Source: Alisma plantago-aquatica (lineage: Eukaryota; Streptophyta; Magnoliopsida; Alismatales; Alismataceae). From it: 64,000 bases of DNA. The stretch lies in the NCBI GenBank assembly GCA_963693085.1, contig OY856409.1, forward strand, positions 660,592,591 through 660,656,590, written 5' to 3'. Below are positions 20,699-31,345 of the stretch, one piece after another. The notes beneath the pieces are model-generated. The model searched no databases, was not told the origin of the DNA, and was given only the letters and a program-made list of their open reading frames with translations. The position numbers and the translations under genes are program-made. The stretch's first letter is position 1, and each line of letters begins with the position of its first letter.

Positions 20699-23608
20699 GC
20701 CCTCAACGAGCATGTCAGATCCTTCTTTGTAGATCTCATGGCATGCTCCTTTCAACCTGACCCAGCTGATGTCTCCCAATATCCTAACGTATTTAAGCAG
20801 CTCACACCGTGGGAGGTTGATAATATCCAACTAACACCTTCTCCGCAGGAGATCCATGATGTCATGCTCATGATGGCGCCATCCGAAGCTCCAGGCCCAG
20901 ATGGTGTATATAATGGCTTCATCCATAATAATTGGGGGAAGGTCGGTCCCTCTCTGATCAGATCCATCACTGACACCTTCATCTCTGGAAAAATTGAACC
21001 AGACACTGCTAACTCGCACCTAGTCCTCATCCCAATAATAAAGGCCCCGATTACCTATAGCGATCTGAGACATATATCTCTAAATAATAGCTACTTCAAA
21101 CTCCTATCAAACTCATTGTTGAACGCATCAAGCCCCGCGTTAATGACTGGGTATCACCTCATCAATCAAGCTTCATACCTGGTCGTAAAATTAGTGACAA
21201 CATCCTCTTAATACAAGAAATCATCCATTCAATGAGAACTAAAACCTCAAAGAAGAAATGGGTCTGCATCAAACTTGACCTATCTAAAGCCTTTGACAGA
21301 ATGAGCTGGAAATTTGTTAAAGATACCCTTGAGAAAACAGGTCTACCTCGCAAATTGATCCACCTCAGCATGCAAATAATCACAACCGGAGAAACCTCCA
21401 TCCTTTGGGGTGGTCATCCTCTACAACCATTCAAGGCCTCTCAGGGAGTTCATCAAGGGGACCCCATAAGCCCCTACCTCTTCATTCTCTGTATGGAATG
21501 CCTAAGCTAGGCAATCATCAACTCAGTGGGGGATGGATCCTGGAAACAAATCATTCTCTCTAGAGGAGGTACACCTCTGTCGCATATTTGCTTCGCTGAC
21601 AACATCCTTCTCTTTTCTAAAGCCTCCATTTCTCAAGCAGTGAACATCACTGAAATCCTTAATAACATCTCTAAGGTCTCAGGACAAGTTGTTTCCAAAC
21701 AAAAATCTAAATGTTATTTCTCTAGCAGTGTCACGAATGGTGAACACAGAAGGGTGAGCAACAAGTTGGGCTTCCCATGGACGTCTGACCTTGGGAAGTA
21801 TCTTGGGATTCTCATTCTTCATCACAGAATCAATAAGCATACACATGGACATATTACCTCGATCATAAAGGACAGACTGAATGGATGGGCAATGTGCCAC
21901 CTCTCCCTGGCTGGACGCATCACTTTGGCTAAAAGCACACTCCAAGCTCTACCCACTTATACTATGCAGACAGTGAAGATGGCGTCGGCCATTTGTGAGG
22001 ATATCAATAAACATGTTCGTACTTTTATCTGGTCAGGCTCAGGCGACATAAAAGTTATCCTTAGTCACTTGGAGGAAGATCACTTCTTCCAAAGACAAAG
22101 GGGGCCTTGGTGTTAAAGATGCTCACGATCAAAACATCTCTTTAATGTTGAAAAATGTATGGTCCTTTCTTAATGAACCTGATAAACTTTGGGACAAAAT
22201 CCTCAAAGAGAAGTATACTGCCAATGAAAGATTGTTGAAGAAAATGGGCTCGCATGTATAGAACTTCATCAAGAACAACATAGGTGAGATCAAGGCCATG
22301 TGCGGAATAGCAATCAACAATGGGCACTCTACCAATGTATGGCATGGGAGGTGGATAAACAGTCAATCCGTGATAGACCTCGCCCCAAACTGGAACATAC
22401 CCCCATCCCTTGATACTCTTCAGGTAGCATTCATGGTCCTAGACAATGGGGAATGGGACTGGGACTTCATTAAAGCCTTCCTTCCTAGCATAACATGGCA
22501 CCTAATTGAAACCGCCCCGCCGCCTAGTCTTGCTGGTGGGGAAGACTAGTGGATTTGGCCTCTAGAAACTACGGGTATACTGAGTAGCCGCTCAACATAT
22601 CAATGGATTCATTCCAGCACTGAGTGCACTATACAAGGTAACTGGAAAGCTATTTGGCAAGCGAAGATCCCCAAACGCATCCACATCTTCCTTTGGCTTC
22701 TGCAACATAAGGCTCTCCTCACAAATTTCGAATGTGCCCGCAGACACATGGACGTGGACATGCTTTGCCCCATCTACAACAATGCATAAGAAACACTATT
22801 ACATGCTCTTCGTGACTACCCAGATTGCAAGAAGACATGGAAGGACTTGATTAAAGATGACTCTCATTTCAATCTATCTAAAGATGATTGGATAGGCTTT
22901 TGGTTATCTTCCCTCAACAAGGACACACCAGCAGCCCAACTAAGTGCAGTCATCTGTTGGCACAACTGGAACCTAAGGAACAAGTACATCCATGAGCATG
23001 GTAATGTGCCTGTTGTGCGTCGAACTAAATTCATCCAAGAGAGAGTATCCTCAATTCAGAAGGCCTGGTCTACCATATGCACACCACGACAGAGGTAGAT
23101 TTTCCCAATACTCTTACCTCAGGATATTCTGGTCTTTGTAAATGTTGCTCATCATTCTCACTATGGCCATGCAGGGCTGGGGATCTTCATATACGACCTC
23201 CAGGGACATGACTAATTCTTCACAGGCTTCTCGTCTGCAGCATGTTCGAGTATGGAAGCAGAAACCCAGGAGGTGGTCAGAGCTGCTCATCTATGCAAAT
23301 CAAAAGGCTACTCCAATTATCTCATCCTTTCCGACTCAAAACAAGCAATAACCAGTCTTACTGAAGGTACAGGAAGCAATGGCAGGTTCAAACCACAGAG
23401 GAGACATTACAAGGATATTAGAGAAGATAATAGTCACATGATTCAACATATTTCTAGAAATAAAAATGTAATAGCAGACTGCATTGCCAAGCAAGCCATG
23501 CGATCTAGAAACCCCTTTTCTACTTCCATGCAGCCATCGTGGCTGAAATGTAACATCAGTGAGTCCATCTCACTGTTCATCTCCTGTACTAAGGCATGGG
23601 ATCAATAA
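20694..23608 (+). pseudogene. LINE ORF2, 3' part: reverse transcriptase, zf-RVT and RNase H
   Basis: This is the second half of ORF2. It has RT motifs APGPDG (about 20890), LDLSKAFDRM (21275-21300), GVHQGDPIS (21446-21475) and FADN (about 21590; the family has FADD). A zinc-binding zf-RVT-like region with KIPKRIHIFLW follows (about 22660-22700). The RNase H domain lies at about 23130-23500, where the first catalytic Asp is Asn (VFVNVA) while the Glu (MEAETQE) and second Asp (LSDSK) remain. Frameshifts occur near 21105 and between 22030 and 22090. Stops include 21508, 22547 and 23096. The final TAA is at 23606, followed by an A-rich tail. Confidence 0.9.
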
Positions 23609-23635
23609 ATATGAAAAACAATTTAGTAATAAAAA

Positions 23636-23649
23636 ATGTTGTAAGAATA
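23636..23649. repeat. target-site duplication of L1-type LINE, right copy
   Basis: ATGTTGTAAGAATA directly follows the A-rich tail and repeats 5567-5580 without mismatch. Confidence 0.9.
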
Positions 23650-24149
23650 AGTTAGTTGCAACATATATTATGTTTATGTATCTATTCAGACATTCACTAA
23701 TCAATCAATGAACAACTTTTAGGTATTAAAGTCAAGGAACCTTCTAGCCAACCATCTCCTTTGACCGAGTAGCCTACTCAGTTGAGAGAAGTCTTTACTT
23801 GATGTGTGATGTCTAGATTGTTCATGTACTAGGGTCAGGGGATGGACATGTGGTTCCATCTTGTGCTTTATAGTATAGCATGACATTTTGTATGAAAAGC
23901 CTTTTATATAAGTTGAACAATTAATCTTATCAACAATGTAAATACAGTTCTAAAGAGTTAAATATATTATGCCAGTTTTAGTATTTTTTAAATAAGAAAT
24001 AATATATAATGAGCTACTATTTGTAAATTTTCTCTCTAAATGATATAGTTTCTTACTTGTTATCTTTTTTTCCGATTGGGGGTTAGTGTCTCTTAAACAT
24101 TGGGGTACAAACTTGTTAATTAGTGTTTGGTTGGTTATTGGGATTGGAT
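23650..24149. other. AT-rich stretch, no gene recognised
   Basis: No domain, repeat unit or element end is seen. It may contain the decayed RNase H end or LTR of the minus-strand copia element that starts to be readable at 24150, but nothing supports this directly. Confidence 0.4.
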
Positions 24150-24690
24150 CCTGACAGTGACATTAGAATGAATATTCTATCTTCTAGATTCTTTCTTCAA
24201 CATGTGGATTGTGCCATTGTTTCTATGAACTTTTTGTCTCATTTGTAGTGATAAAACCTTTGAGTTATGTCATGTAGAATCTTCTATATGATTTTGAATA
24301 AGAAATGCATTTTAAGTTTCATTTGTTATTTATAATAGTCATTATAAGATGCAATGTAAAGAAGAATCCTGGTGGATTTAACCATAGAAATAGGTGAAGA
24401 GGTTTCATCGTAGTCAACACCTTGACCTTATTTGATTCATTTTTCCACCCATAACCCTATGTATGTGTGTGTATTACTATCCATGTTGTACCTCTTCTTG
24501 AAGGCCCAATTGTACTAAATGGGTTTTACCCTTTCAAAAGGATCAACTAAGGTGCATACCTTTTTTGTCAACTTGAAATCCATCTAACATCACATGGCTT
24601 CATCCCACTTTTTAGAATATAGTCCATCAATAGCCTCATTTTAGGTTGTTGTCTCATCATCATTCATGACCATTCGATCATCTTCTTGAG
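24150..24690 (-). pseudogene. minus-strand Ty1/copia reverse transcriptase remnant
   Basis: Reading from about 24690 down, one frame runs for about 110 codons. It shows the copia RT entry KKWDEAM, then CTLVDP, a FKKRYNMDSNT strand, GVDYDETSSPISMVKSTRILLYIASYND (the conserved region before the active site), and a decayed QM..K region. A weaker LKKESRR stretch near 24220 matches the family 'YGLKQASR' position. Several stops interrupt it. The YVDD box was not found. It is the RT part of the same old element as the integrase piece at 26380-27060. Confidence 0.8.
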
Positions 24691-25412
24691 TCTCAAGAAA
24701 TCTACATCTCGCTAACTCTTGACATGTCATGACCATTCATATGCATCTCAAAACATGTAATATCATCATTCAAAAGATTCAATAAGCCTCAACAATATGA
24801 TACATGTCATATTTACCCTTGGACACATTATGTTCCACTATTGGAAGTCAACACATCCATTTTTACAAAGAAATTGCATGTGACATGGTGTGTTTAACCC
24901 CAGACACATCATGTCAGGTGTAGTCAGTCCACGTTGAGGATTTTTGTTCTAATAATGATGGTTAATACTTGAGTAAATTTGGTATACATACCATGACTTC
25001 CCATAGACACATTGCTTTGGATGGTTGTTAGCCCAAAAATAAAAACTCAGATGTTTATAATCACAAAAGCCTCAAGTGCCATTCCATCCTAAACTATTTT
25101 CCTTTCAATTTTTGGCTCTAAAAAGAAACCTTCTCACCCTCGAAACTGAGAAGTAAAGTGATAAAAAGGATAAGGAGTCCAAGAATTATAAAGAGAAAGA
25201 AGAGGAATAAAGCAAGTGTAGTAAGTATACCTTCTCCAAGGAGTGATGGCCCAGTGGAAAATTCTCCCCTCTTATTTTATTTTCTCATTATAGAATTCTT
25301 CTTTCCATAGTTAATTATGGGAGTATGGTTTATGTGTGGGAGAAATATCATCTCCTTGCAATTTTACATGTGATCTTTATTTTTATAGGATGAATAAATC
25401 TATTTCTACACC
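24691..25412. other. unresolved stretch between copia RT and SINE
   Basis: This should hold the linker between integrase and RT of the minus-strand copia element, but it is longer than expected and I could not read coding in it. Another old insertion may be present. No gene is called. Confidence 0.3.
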
Positions 25413-25422
25413 TGACATGTTT
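25413..25422. repeat. target-site duplication of SINE, left
   Basis: TGACATGTTT here recurs at 25634-25643 on the far side of the SINE. It is placed beside the T run that represents the SINE poly(A) tail on the other strand. Confidence 0.8.
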
Positions 25423-25633
25423 TTTTAATGAGGAACCCCTCCCGGGCAAGACCATCATTGGACCCGACCCGGCCAAGAGTAAACCCTGGGACCAGACGTG
25501 TCAAGGGGGGACACCACAATGCGCCCAATCAAATGACATACACTATTGCACCATGGTGGGCACCTAGAGTCGAAGTTGGATCCCTTCATTGAGGATTGTC
25601 GAGCAGCACTGCTGGGCTACCCACTACCCCCTA
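25423..25633 (-). mobile_element. tRNA-derived SINE
   Basis: About 211 bp, GC-rich against its AT-rich surroundings. On the minus strand it begins GGGGGTAGTGGGTAGCCC, which holds an A-box-like sequence. A B-box-like ACTTCGACTCT follows some 60 bp later, and the element ends in an A run. A perfect 10-bp duplication flanks it. SINEs are transcribed by RNA polymerase III and mobilised by LINE proteins. It resembles known angiosperm SINE families, but I do not assign one. It inserted into the integrase-RT linker of the minus-strand copia. Confidence 0.8.
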
Positions 25634-25643
25634 TGACATGTTT
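25634..25643. repeat. target-site duplication of SINE, right
   Basis: Second TGACATGTTT copy; it adjoins the 5' end of the minus-strand SINE. Confidence 0.8.
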
Positions 25644-26379
25644 AGTTATGAATTTATGTTGAAGATATTTTATCTCTAAGTTACTTGGGTATATTCTCTT
25701 ATAATGTAAGAATTAATATCTCATTTTGTTGTAATAGGGATTTTGCATGATGGATTGATAATATATATAGGTAATTAGTATGCTTAACATGGATTGGAAC
25801 ACATGACAAACAACTATTATATATATTACAAGATTTCTTCTTTGTTTCTTTGATAATTTAGAATTTCTTATCAAAATTTGTAGCCAAGGTTCCTAACATC
25901 TCCTTATTTGAATACCTATAAAAGATACAAATATGGTGGAGGATAATTAGAGATTTAATTACCTATTACATAGAAGTGGGTAATAATTTCAACATGTTCT
26001 TCTTCTTGTTCTTGTGCAAGTAATAAAGGTGGATGAATATTACATTTAAAGGAATTGCGGAGAAAATTTTAGCGTCAGATATATGCTTTTCTGGAATTCA
26101 ACAACCTAGTTTCCTACGTGAGTGATAGGAAGGAATCATTAATTATAATGTTGTGTGAGATATAGAAAAAGAGTGGAACTACATATGTTTTGTGAATGTT
26201 CATATGGTCAACTTATTAAATACAATAATGTGTTTCTTAAAACTCTATGTTGCTACATTTTCCACCTTCTTTAGTTCTAGGATTTTTATTATACAATAAA
26301 ATCAATAATCAATTAACTATATTTGTAACCAATTGATTGGTTAGTTCATTTAAGAGAAATTAAGAAATCCCTTTGATTC
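25644..26379. other. decayed copia integrase C-terminal region
   Basis: Read on the minus strand, the part nearest 26380 shows a weak YKESKGFLNF stretch, resembling the 'Y.KETKGYYFY' end of copia integrases. The rest is unreadable AT-rich sequence and no gene is called. Confidence 0.35.
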
Positions 26380-27060
26380 CTTATAGATTCAACTGAACTC
26401 TATACTACTTGTAATCCATACTATTGCAGGTGCCAAGGTGTTGTATTGGTTTTATTTTTGGTAGAACACTTTATGCCAAATCAGGACGTGCCCCATTCTG
26501 TGTCTCATATGGTATCTTTTAAACCAATTTAGAATGTATGTCATACAATGTAAATGTCTGATCTGAAGAGAATATCCACATAAGGAAGTCAGAAGATTAT
26601 CTGTACTCATCATTGATCATACCATGTACAACAAGGTGTGGTTCCTTATTTTAGAAACACCATTATATGATGTAGTTCCTAGTGGATAGAACTGTGATAC
26701 AAAACTAGGTCTCTCACAAGGGTTTCAAAAATTTGTCTTAAATATTCTCCATAATGATTAGGTTGTTATGGCTTAATATTCTTGTGAATCTAGTTTCGTA
26801 TTTCATTCATCAATTCCATGGATTTTTCAATGGATTTTGATATGTGTTTTATAAGATACACCTATCCATATTTACTGATGAATAAATTTAATGAAATATT
26901 GATATCAACACATCAGTTTATGAGTCCCAATAAGTTAGTATATCTCTCAATATTACAAGTGAATTGTGATTTTGACATCTATCCCAATAAACATGATTCA
27001 CACATTTCTCTTGATTCAAAATCAAATGAGTCTAGATAACCATACCAACGGAATTTATTA
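26380..27060 (-). pseudogene. minus-strand Ty1/copia integrase remnant
   Basis: From 27060 down the order fits a copia integrase. A zinc-binding end comes first (SFDFESREMCESCLLG, near 27040), followed by the core start LLGLIN. Next come a YGxVYLIKH strand and the region before the last catalytic Glu, then YNGVSKIRNHTLL (about 26630-26670) and the helix CGYSLQIRHLHC. The catalytic Asp of the 'IHTD' position is lost. Stops and small frameshifts are frequent. The element would have inserted cDNA in the nucleus and is long dead. Confidence 0.8.
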
Positions 27061-27289
27061 ATGTTCTTATCATATATGTTACTGATATGATAGTGCAAAT
27101 ATAATTTTCATTTTAGTCACTGATTTTTTTCTTCTTGGTATTTATGTTATATACACTTGTCTCAAGAACCAATAAATAAAGACTATAATACATGGAGGCA
27201 CTTCCATTAAAGAGCTCATATCATGATATAATAACTCATCTGTCCTATATTAGAAAATCAAAACCATTTTTATACATATATAATGCTTT

Positions 27290-27470
27290 CATTTATGTTA
27301 GACACATACTGGATGTTCTCTAGTTGTATTACAAGCCCATTAGGAAAAGGTAAACATAGTTACCTACTATTGTGGCAAGAACACTTGCTTCATCAACAAT
27401 GGGTATATCCACCTCTCCCTTTAGTAAGGGTTTAGTTATTTTCAAACCATGAATATTAGAACATATATCC
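27290..27470 (-). pseudogene. minus-strand copia protease and pre-integrase remnant
   Basis: The frame from 27470 down reads ELDTYVDICSNIHGL, then KGEVDIPIVDEASVLATIVGNY, then after a frame slip ENIQYVSNINESII. Order and spacing fit the copia protease active site (LDTG, here LDTY) followed by the strand pair and pre-integrase segment. It links the knuckle-region repeat at 27505-27756 to the integrase at 26380-27060. Confidence 0.75.
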
Positions 27471-27504
27471 ACATAGGTATCTAATTCTTATAGTGACGAA
27501 GTAG

Positions 27505-27756
27505 ATAACTTTATCTCTATAACATATATACTTGAAGTGAAGATCTCTATCCCTTGCTTCTTCTTCTTCTTAATTTCCTCAATGTAAGGAGGGAATTTAT
27601 TTTCTATGTCATGTCTAGTGACAATAGTGACAATTGCCTTCCTTTCCTGCAACTCATTAAACTTGAAGTGCAGAAGAATTAAGCCTTTGACTAGATTTTG
27701 AACTTTCCTTAGCTTTGCCTTTGTCCTTGGACTTATCTTTTCCTTTGTTGACTATA
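27505..27756 (-). repeat. knuckle-region repeat, copy A (copia gag/nucleocapsid)
   Basis: About 250 bp that recurs at 32375-32565 (copy B, partial) and 32586-32830 (copy C). On the minus strand it reads as the Lys/Ser-rich tail of copia gag, a GNCHYCH knuckle remnant and a Lys-rich stretch before the protease. Copy A abuts the left LTR of the plus-strand copia. Confidence 0.7.
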
Positions 27757-27935
27757 TGTATATATGTTTTATGCTTTATGTTTTATTTTTTTACTTTAGA
27801 TTTGACTTGTCTTTAACTTTTCTTTTATCCCATATTGCCTAATTTTTTTCTCACTTACTCTCTTATCCTATAAAAATAGTGGATTTTATTTGTTTTGAAC
27901 ACATCAAATAAAGGTTTTCTTTATCTATATGGTGC
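27757..27935 (+). repeat. left LTR of plus-strand copia
   Basis: Starts TGTATATATG. It shares with 32188-32369 a CTTTTATCCCA(T/C)ATT stretch, a CTCTCTTATCCT stretch and an ACACATCAAATAAAGG block with a polyadenylation-like AATAAA. The copies differ at many positions, so the insertion is old. The right end is uncertain by about 10 bp. Confidence 0.7.
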
Positions 27936-28074
27936 TGCATGTGCATGATTCCCCTGAGTCCTTCTCCTTTGTTCCCTCCTCCCATCTAAATTACATCATC
28001 AGACCTTGCCCCTACCTTCCTCACTACAACCACCACCCATCTCCCACCCCATCGACCCCCCATCTACCTCCATC

Positions 28075-28310
28075 AACTCATCAGCTTTAACCACTCCATT
28101 AACCTCCAACACCCCATTGACTTCTTCCAACTCATCATCCTCTACCACCCCATTAACCTCCACCACCTCATCAACTTCCACCATTGACCTCCACCACCCC
28201 AACAACTTCCACCACCCCAACAACTTCCACCACCCCATCGACCTCCACCACCTGATCAACTTCCACCACCCCATCAACCTCCACCATCCATCAGCCTCCA
28301 ATACACCATC
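28075..28310. repeat. 18-bp minisatellite in copia leader
   Basis: About a dozen units of 18 bp related to ACCCCAACAACTTCCACC run in tandem; the best are near 28190-28290. Because 18 is a multiple of three, both strands stay open: a Ser/Thr/Pro-rich frame at 28006-28413 (plus) and a Trp/Val-rich frame at 27999-28322 (minus). Neither is a credible gene. The array lies between the left LTR and gag. Confidence 0.8.
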
Positions 28311-28563
28311 GATCCCCATCAACCCATTGACCTATCGACCTCCCATCCTATCATCCTCCCAAAGTATTAAACTCTCATCCTATCTACCTTACATCGGCCT
28401 TCCATCCTCTTGACCTACCAACTCCCTTATCCAATTTCTATTTCTTGACTCCTTCCAGCAAACTCCAAAAATAACAAGTTGAAGACCTAAAAGCACCACT
28501 TTTTTTCTGCCTAATGCCACATTGTAGAGTAAATCTCACACCATGGTGGCATATGTATTTCAT

Positions 28564-28735
28564 TCTACTTTCTATTGCCCCTATGTGGGTTTATCAGATC
28601 TATTGATCCAAATCTTCTACTACTATCTACTTCCCCTATGCGGGTTTCTCAAATATATTGATCCCAGTCTATTACTGCTATCTACTTCCCCTATGCAGTT
28701 TTTTTAGATCTACTAAGCTAGATATGATGCTTCTT
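28564..28735. repeat. tandem repeat, three units of about 56-61 bp
   Basis: Three units each contain CCCCTATG(C/T)(G/A)G followed by TTT and, some 15 bp later, a TCTATTGATCC-like segment. They start near 28564, 28625 and 28681. They lie just upstream of the gag ATG in the copia leader. Confidence 0.65.
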
Positions 28736-28782
28736 CTGCTACTACTTCTTCTTTCTCTATACACATCACCACTCTAGATTCT

Positions 28783-29720
28783 ATGGAAAAGACAAATCCT
28801 CCTCAGTTATTGTGTGTTACAACTCTGAAACTTGATGAATCGAACTATCACCTTTGGTGGGCATCTTTTGAACTATATGTCAAAGCCCAAGGGTCCTATT
28901 CCCACATCTCTGTTGATGCTAAAATCCCTCCTAATGCCAAGGGTGAAGAAAAAACCAAGTATGATGTGGATGTGAATAGTGCATAATCGAAGATCAGTTA
29001 GGCTCTCCTTCACCTTCAAAATTCCAAATCCAGGTGGGATCAAGTATCCCATGTGTACTCTCACCAATAGAATCCAAATAAGGTCTTTGAGATCTTCAAG
29101 AATATGACAAAAAAGGAGCATTTGACTGATGGAACTGTGGAAGACTACTACAACCAAGCTCAACATTCTATGATGAATACGAAGTATATTATCCTCTTTC
29201 TTCCGACATCAACGAAGTTCATCGACAACGCAACAAACTTCAGTTGGTTCAAATCTTCGATGGACTCCCTCATTATTTATGTGTTGTTGTTGACCAAATC
29301 TTATCCAATGATCATTTACCCACAACAAAAGATGTTCTCAAGTGATCCAATGTCTTTCTTCCATGTTTTTCCTACCAGCTACATCTTTTAATGACATGGT
29401 CCTTACAGTTCACTCTCATGAATCTAGTCAAGGACATGGATGTGGACATGGTGACATGGTTTTGGTACTCTTATATGTGGTCCTCCTCCTGGTCCTAGAT
29501 AAGGACAACCCTGAACTCCTAACACAAACTGCTTCTATATGATTTGTGGGTGCACAAGCCACAATGACGTCAGTTGATGAAAAAACAAGGCACACTTGTC
29601 TGGGAAAACTAGGTCTCCTCTGATGCCTATGAAGATTCGATTGTTACAACTACAAGTTCAACTCAACCCACAGTAGATTGGATTCTCCAAAATTTGAAAA
29701 ACTTCTCTAGGCTAGTTTAT
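28783..29720 (+). pseudogene. gag: plus-strand copia gag
   Basis: The ATG at 28783 opens a 67-codon frame with the copia gag start. It has a TLKLDESNYHLWWASFELYV stretch that matches the 'L...NY..W......L' signature of the family. Stops follow from 28984. Further down, a helix-like gag region (29100-29190) and a remnant CCHC knuckle with a following Trp and VSSDAYED (about 29545-29630) can be read across frame changes. The capsid would package the element RNA. Confidence 0.7.
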
Positions 29721-29779
29721 CCTTGCAACCACCTGCTTAAAATGGAGGTTCTTCTACTTTACTTGCATATCCTACTTCT

Positions 29780-30060
29780 TATGGTAAAGATAATTTGGTC
29801 ATCGAATCAGGATCATCATCTCATATTTTTGGTTGTTCTGACATTTTACTGTCTTATCTAAACAACTTGAGTCCCTCCTATAATAGTAGTTGATGGGACT
29901 CAAGTCAGGGGTACACAAAATGTGGGACTATATATCTATCTATAGATCTACCATTATCATATGTCTTATATGTTCCAAGATTTCCACTTAATGTGTTATC
30001 TTCTAGTAAAATTTTAAAGAGCCTTCAATAATCAATCATTTTTTATTTGAGGGTTGTGTG
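29780..30060 (+). pseudogene. pol: plus-strand copia protease
   Basis: The reading IESGSSSHIFG (about 29803-29835) fits the copia protease 'DSGAS.H' site, with the catalytic Asp changed to Glu. DLPLSYVLYVPRFPLNVLS (about 29945-30000) follows, the typical strand pair before the pre-integrase domain. Stops and a frame slip interrupt it. Confidence 0.7.
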
Positions 30061-30545
30061 TTTCAATATCTCAGAACAAGGATAAGGATTGGTTCAGGCC
30101 ATGAAGGACCTGAAAGATTGTACTACCTGGATGTCATGCAATCTACTGCTACTCTGCTATCTTATTCTATGACTGGTGTACAATGGCACTAATGTTAATG
30201 ACATCCTTCTGCTACAAAACTACAATGCCTATTTCTTGGTAGTTCTGATAAACAATTTTTGTGTGAATCTTGCCACTCTAGAGAATAGAGTAAGGTTTTT
30301 TCTCAAAACAAGAAAAGAAATTAGTTCCAAAAATCTTTTTGAGATTGTTCATGCTGATATTTGAGGACCTATTATGTTACTAGCTTGTCTGGCTTTTGCT
30401 ATTTTATGACTTCTATTGATGAATATTCCTTGACAGTTTTGTTGTTTCTCTTAAAGGATCATAGTATTATTTTGAAAATTATTACCACCTTTTCCACTGA
30501 GATCCAATCTCAATTCAAAAACTACTAAAATCTTGGAAAGATGTC
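30061..30545 (+). pseudogene. pol: plus-strand copia integrase, N-terminal half
   Basis: A GPERLYYLD motif near 30108 opens the pre-integrase domain. The zinc-binding end (FLCESCHSRE) lies near 30255-30290 and the core start FEIVHADI at about 30340-30363. SLSGFCYFMTSIDEYS (about 30382-30430) and LLFLLKDHS follow. After about 30545 the sequence jumps to RT, so the second half of the catalytic core with the last Asp and Glu is deleted. Confidence 0.75.
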
Positions 30546-30589
30546 TATTTATGCACTTAGCATCTAATTAGTAATTTTGTTGTACCACT

Positions 30590-31345
30590 AATCTTGGTGC
30601 TAGCTTTTCTTGTCTTGTTGTTGCTCTCTCTATTGTTTCTACACCAAAGACTGCTACACAAGCTCTTAAGCATCCTACCTAGTGCCAAGCTGTGGAAATT
30701 GAAATGTCTTCCCTTCGTGATCCCAATATGTGGGATCTCATTTATCGTCCTGAAAACTATCCTACTGTTGGTTGTCGTTGGATTTTTACTATTAAATACC
30801 AATTATATGGTCAATTGAATGACTAAAATCTCTTTTGGTAGCAAAAGGTTATACTCAAACCTATGGGGTTGACTACTTCAGATTTTTTCACATTTTTCCA
30901 AATTTAATTCTATACGGATGCTTATAACTGTTGTTGTGAACCAGATTGTCCTCTTTTCAACTTGATGTTTAAAATGTCTTCCTATTTGGTGACATACATG
31001 AGGAAGTTCATATGGAGAAACCACCTAGTTTTGTGACTCAGGGGGAGTGTTCCAAAGTCTGCAGACTTAAGAAGGAGATCTATGGCCTAAAACAAAGCCC
31101 ACGTGCATGGTTTTATAAATTGAGCTAGATTCTTCTAAAGTTTCAATCTTGGCGCTCACATTTGGATCACTCTATTTTTATTAAAAAGTCCAATTCCATG
31201 CTTGTTATTCATACTATCTATGTGGATGATATAATTTTGTCTAGTAATGATTTTGAAGGTATTACGACTATCAAAAGATATGTAAAACAAAAATTTGTTA
31301 CTAAAGATATTGATAAAGACATGTACTTCTTAGAGAATTGAAGTT
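30590..31345 (+). pseudogene. pol: plus-strand copia reverse transcriptase
   Basis: The start TPKTATQALKHP (about 30637-30672) and EIEMSSLRDPNMWDLI (30700-30745) are the usual copia RT entry. CRWIFTIK follows near 30775. Further on come HEEVHMEKPPSF, the EIYGLKQSPRAWFYKL stretch (31075-31122) and an intact YVDDI box at 31219-31233. Stops and at least three frame changes break the gene. Confidence 0.8.

Larger units (their letters stand above)
5581..23635 (+). mobile_element. L1-type LINE, full-length but interrupted
   Basis: The element has ORF1, ORF2 and a short A-rich tail (23626-23635), and a perfect 14-bp duplication flanks it. Removing the nested chromovirus and one CTAAT copy leaves about 5.8 kb, the usual size of a complete plant L1. 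The 5' leader is only 9 bp before the first ATG (5590), so a few 5' bases may be missing. Both frames carry stops and frameshifts. Three catalytic aspartates of ORF2 have become asparagine. The element is inactive and older than the chromovirus it contains. Confidence 0.9.

Noticed and set aside
28006..28413. Ser/Thr/Pro-rich 135-codon frame as a cell-wall protein gene
   Set aside because: It is produced by an 18-bp tandem array in a copia leader, and the opposite strand is open too.
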